Source: Coriobacteriaceae bacterium
GTDB lineage: Bacteria > Actinomycetota > Coriobacteriia > Coriobacteriales > UMGS124
Direction of reading: 5' to 3'
Assembly: GCA_019420325.1 (NCBI GenBank)
Contig: JAHZHK010000018.1
Coordinates: 25,277-34,684, forward strand
Length of the DNA stretch: 9,408 nt
This document shows positions 7,625 through 9,408 of this stretch, one piece after another; positions within the stretch are counted from its first letter, which is position 1, and each line of letters starts with the position of its first letter. The translations under genes were made by a program, and so were the position numbers. The notes under the pieces were generated by a model that was given only the letters and a program-made list of their open reading frames with translations, was not told the origin of the DNA and did no database searches.

Positions 7625-7678
7625 CGTATTTGAAATACGATGGCCGGAAAGTATAGGTATTTGACCTGCGATTTTGAA
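7625..7678 (-). promoter_or_regulatory. metY promoter with a start-site palindrome
   Basis: On the minus strand, TTCAAA (7678-7673; 4/6) and TATACT (7655-7650; 5/6) are separated by 17 bases, a good sigma-70-type promoter. Starting 11 bases after the -10, and so just past the expected transcription start, is the perfect 15-base inverted repeat CGTATTTGAAATACG (7625-7639), well placed for a repressor. The leader would be about 90 bases, too short for most SAM riboswitches, so sulfur control by a DNA-binding repressor is the simpler reading. Confidence 0.55.
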
Positions 7679-7703
7679 GTGGTTTGGTTATTCAAAAAAT
7701 CGC
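7668..7703. repeat. Inverted repeat overlapping the metY -35
   Basis: GCGATTTTGAA (7668-7678) and TTCAAAAAATCGC (7691-7703) are complementary over 11 bases with a two-base bulge. The left arm contains the -35 hexamer of metY. It could be a second regulator site or the upstream half of a looped operator paired with the palindrome at 7625-7639. Confidence 0.4.
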
Positions 7704-7774
7704 ATGCTAGTTATGAGTGCGGTATGGAATGAAGCGGGCTGGGATCAGCCCCAGCAGGCCATCAGCCAGACGAT

Positions 7775-7864
7775 TAACATACATTTCAGGATTTTGAAAA
7801 TCGAGTCAACTGGTGTTTTAATGAAATAACATACATCTCAACTGGTGAAATGTATGTTATTTCA
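7775..7864. repeat. Cluster of TAACATACATTTCA elements with a 15-bp perfect stem
   Basis: TAACATACATTTCA occurs at 7775-7788, again with one mismatch at 7826-7839, and inverted at 7846-7859. The last two form a perfect 15-base inverted repeat, TGAAATAACATACAT (7822-7836) with its complement at 7850-7864, around a 13-base loop. A second motif, TCAACTGGTG, is repeated exactly at 7806-7815 and 7838-7847. Between the first and second elements is the palindrome GATTTTGAAAATC (7790-7802). The block is AT-rich, lies outside any gene, and has no T-tract after the stem, so it is not a terminator. It may be an operator array, a recombination site or a remnant of a small mobile element; I cannot tell which. 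Confidence 0.75.
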
Positions 7865-7905
7865 ACCGTAGCAGCCCCAAAACGGACCCGAAGTCGCCGC
7901 CAAGC

Positions 7906-7953
7906 ACACAAAAAGCCGCGCAGACCCCGGTTTCCCAGAATCCGTGCGGCTTT
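7906..7953 (-). terminator. Intrinsic terminator of the second flavoprotein gene
   Basis: AAAGCCGC (7912-7919) pairs with GCGGCTTT (7946-7953). On the minus strand the stem is followed by TTTTTGTGTG. It lies about 75 bases after the flavoprotein stop at 8027. The stem can be extended by a G-T pair and a few imperfect pairs. The loop is fairly long at about 26 bases. Confidence 0.7.
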
Positions 7954-8026
7954 ACAGTGCAGATGACCCTCTAGCTTCATCCAAGCAGGTCAAAGGCCGA
8001 AAACTCGAGCCGATTTCAAGCTGCCC

Positions 8027-9408
8027 TTACGCCTTCGCGGCGCTGGCGCCGGCGATACGGCCCCAGTTGAGGGTGCCCTGCAGGCAGGTGCCCGAGCCGG
8101 GATAGTACGGGCCAAGCCAACCGCCCGAGTTGGTGCCGGCTGCAAACAGATGGGCGATGGGCTCGCCCGCACGGTCGACGACCTGGGCGTCCGTCGTGAT
8201 CTTGAGGCCGCCGATGGAGCCGATGTTGGTGTTGACCGTCTTCCAGGCATAGAACGGTGCCTCGTCGAGGGCGGTCAGCTGCACCTCGCGGCCGTACAGG
8301 CTGTCCTTGCCGGCGGCAACGTCGTCGTTCCACTTGTCCACGCTGAACTTGAGGACGTCGGGGTCGACACCCATGGCGTCGGCAAGCTCCTCGATGGTCT
8401 GACCGGTGACCATGCTGCCGTCGTCGAGTGCCTCCTGGAGCTTGTCGGGGTCGCTCCAGGCAGCCTGCGAGACGCTCGTCATCTTGTTGTCCATGACCAT
8501 CCACGTGCAACCCGTGGTGCCGGCCTCGTCGTCGAAGCCGCCCTCCTGGATGCATGCGTTGTAGATGGCGCGGCAATGGAACGCGTAGGTAGTGTCCTCA
8601 CGCACAAAACGCACGCCGCGCTGGTTCACAAGGATGTAAGGAATCTCGGGGTTAGTGTTGTTGGTGTAGCTCCAGGTAGCAAGCAGCAGATCGACGGCAC
8701 CACCGAAGCGACCCACATCAGCGCCGGCCTCGATACCCATGACGATACCGTCACCCGTGTCGGTCGCGGCCGTGGCAACAGCCTGGGTCTTGAGATCCCA
8801 GTACTGCTGGGGGTTGTACTTCCTGGCAAGCTCCTCGTTGTGCTCGATGCCGCTCATGGCAAGCACGACGCCCTTGGTTGCCTGGTAATGCTTGCCGTCG
8901 GCGGTCTCCACGCCGGCAACGCCGTCATCGCCCATGACCAGGTGCGCAGCGGCGGTACCCGTCATAATCTCGCCGCCCGCCTCGCGCACGGCAGCCTCGG
9001 CGTTCGTGGTCCACACAACGCCGCCCGTCTTGGTGGCATCGGCAGCATCGGTGATAAGGTGGATGCGGTCGGCCATGTTGGCGGGATCGGTGTAGGCAGC
9101 CGGATAGCAGCCGAAGACCTTGGAGAAGGTGATGCCGAAGCTGTCGGCCATCCACTGCAGGTTGTCGGCAGCGTTGTCGGCCATCACGCGCACGAGGTCG
9201 GAATCGACGAGGCCCTCGCCATCCTGCATCCAGAAGGCGTAGTGCTTGTCGGCGGAGTCGTCATCGACGCCGTTTACGCCCAGCTCCTTCTGCCAGGTAG
9301 TGCCAGAGGCCTGAACAGCACCCTCGGCCGTGGCCGTCGTGCCGCCGCACGCATCGCCCTTCTCGAGCACGAGCACCTTTTCGGCGCCCTGCTCAAGTGC
9401 GGAGTAAG
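8027..9408 (-). CDS. FAD-dependent oxidoreductase, fumarate-reductase-like (N-terminus outside window)
   Basis: The frame is open from the right edge to a TAA at 8027, showing 459 residues. An in-window GTG at 9376 is not the real start: codons before it continue the FAD fold (YSALEQGAEKVLVLEKGDACGGTT), which puts the GxGxxG motif and any Tat signal beyond the edge. VLVLEK holds the ribose-binding Glu. Later landmarks are TDTGDGIVMGIEAGA, VNQRGVRFVRED and the C-terminal AHLFAAGTNSGGWLG with PGSGTCLQGTLNWGRIAG. Compared by eye with fumarate reductase FccA, the substrate His-His pair is replaced by Ile-Gly (NIGSIGG), the Arg near the C-terminus by a Pro, and the catalytic Arg after the RFxxE motif by a Tyr. 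It is thus a different reductase or dehydrogenase of unknown substrate. Similarity to the 4370 flavoprotein is limited to family motifs, so they are not recent duplicates. No FMN-binding domain follows at the C-terminus. Confidence 0.85.
   Translation of the reverse strand, partial: YSALEQGAEKVLVLEKGDACGGTTATAEGAVQASGTTWQKELGVNGVDDDSADKHYAFWMQDGEGLVDSDLVRVMADNAADNLQWMADSFGITFSKVFGCYPAAYTDPANMADRIHLITDAADATKTGGVVWTTNAEAAVREAGGEIMTGTAAAHLVMGDDGVAGVETADGKHYQATKGVVLAMSGIEHNEELARKYNPQQYWDLKTQAVATAATDTGDGIVMGIEAGADVGRFGGAVDLLLATWSYTNNTNPEIPYILVNQRGVRFVREDTTYAFHCRAIYNACIQEGGFDDEAGTTGCTWMVMDNKMTSVSQAAWSDPDKLQEALDDGSMVTGQTIEELADAMGVDPDVLKFSVDKWNDDVAAGKDSLYGREVQLTALDEAPFYAWKTVNTNIGSIGGLKITTDAQVVDRAGEPIAHLFAAGTNSGGWLGPYYPGSGTCLQGTLNWGRIAGASAAKA

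Larger units (their letters stand above)
7552..8026. other. Intergenic region between metY and the second flavoprotein gene
   Basis: These 475 bases contain no credible gene. From left to right they hold the metY leader with a small CGCC-AAA-GGCG hairpin (about 7579-7589), a palindrome and promoter for metY, a GGGCTG-GGAT-CAGCCC hairpin (7736-7751) without a T-tract, an AT-rich cluster of related inverted and direct repeats (7775-7864), and the terminator of the second flavoprotein gene. No SAM-riboswitch or T-box signature was seen in the metY leader. Confidence 0.6.

Noticed and set aside
7552..7650. SAM riboswitch or T-box in the metY leader
   Set aside because: The predicted leader is only about 90 bases and shows neither SAM-I/IV consensus helices nor a T-box sequence.
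7736..7751. GGGCTG-GGAT-CAGCCC hairpin as a terminator
   Set aside because: No T-tract follows on either strand, and no gene ends nearby.
7786..7980. 64-codon open frame on the minus strand in the metY upstream region
   Set aside because: It runs through the terminator at 7906-7953 and the repeat cluster. It has no convincing ribosome site and no recognisable protein pattern.
1..9408. CRISPR arrays, tRNA or rRNA genes, insertion sequences
   Set aside because: No regularly spaced repeats, cloverleaf-like sequence, rRNA segments, transposase or terminal inverted repeats were seen by eye on either strand.

Overview
The window looks like chromosomal DNA from a GC-rich anaerobic actinobacterium of class Coriobacteriia, most likely Eggerthellaceae. 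Three things suggest this: exported flavoprotein reductases with a twin-arginine (Tat) signal, a regulator with about 12 membrane segments ending in a LuxR-type DNA-binding domain, and a large secreted Ig-fold surface protein with a classical signal peptide. The assignment rests on gene content; no rRNA or marker gene is present.

Layout. (1) 1-2119, minus strand: the first 706 residues of a surface adhesin-like protein that runs off the left edge. (2) 2120-2609: non-coding, with a PhoB/OmpR-like direct repeat next to a TTGACA hexamer. (3) 2610-4088, minus: the membrane-anchored LuxR-family regulator. (4) 4089-4369: divergent control region with a 19-bp palindrome touching a TACAAT -10 element, plus a leader hairpin. 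(5) 4370-6112, plus: a complete Tat-exported FAD oxidoreductase. (6) 6113-6252: hairpin terminators between convergent genes. (7) 6253-7551, minus: O-acetylhomoserine sulfhydrylase (MetY type). (8) 7552-8026: non-coding, holding a metY promoter with two inverted repeats, an unexplained cluster of TAACATACATTTCA elements, and a terminator. (9) 8027-9408, minus: most of a second fumarate-reductase-like flavoprotein that runs off the right edge.

How the parts fit. The membrane regulator and the divergent exported flavoprotein form a plausible sensor/reductase pair: the regulator would detect a compound at or in the membrane and control a reductase acting outside the cytoplasm. In this reductase, and in the second one, the positions matching the substrate-binding His and catalytic Arg of fumarate reductase appear changed, so neither looks like a fumarate reductase and the substrates are unknown. 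This general architecture is familiar in Eggerthellaceae; what may be new is the substrate and the operator. The metY gene makes homocysteine (or cysteine) with sulfide and appears to be an independent unit. The clearest unexplained DNA is the 7775-7864 repeat cluster.
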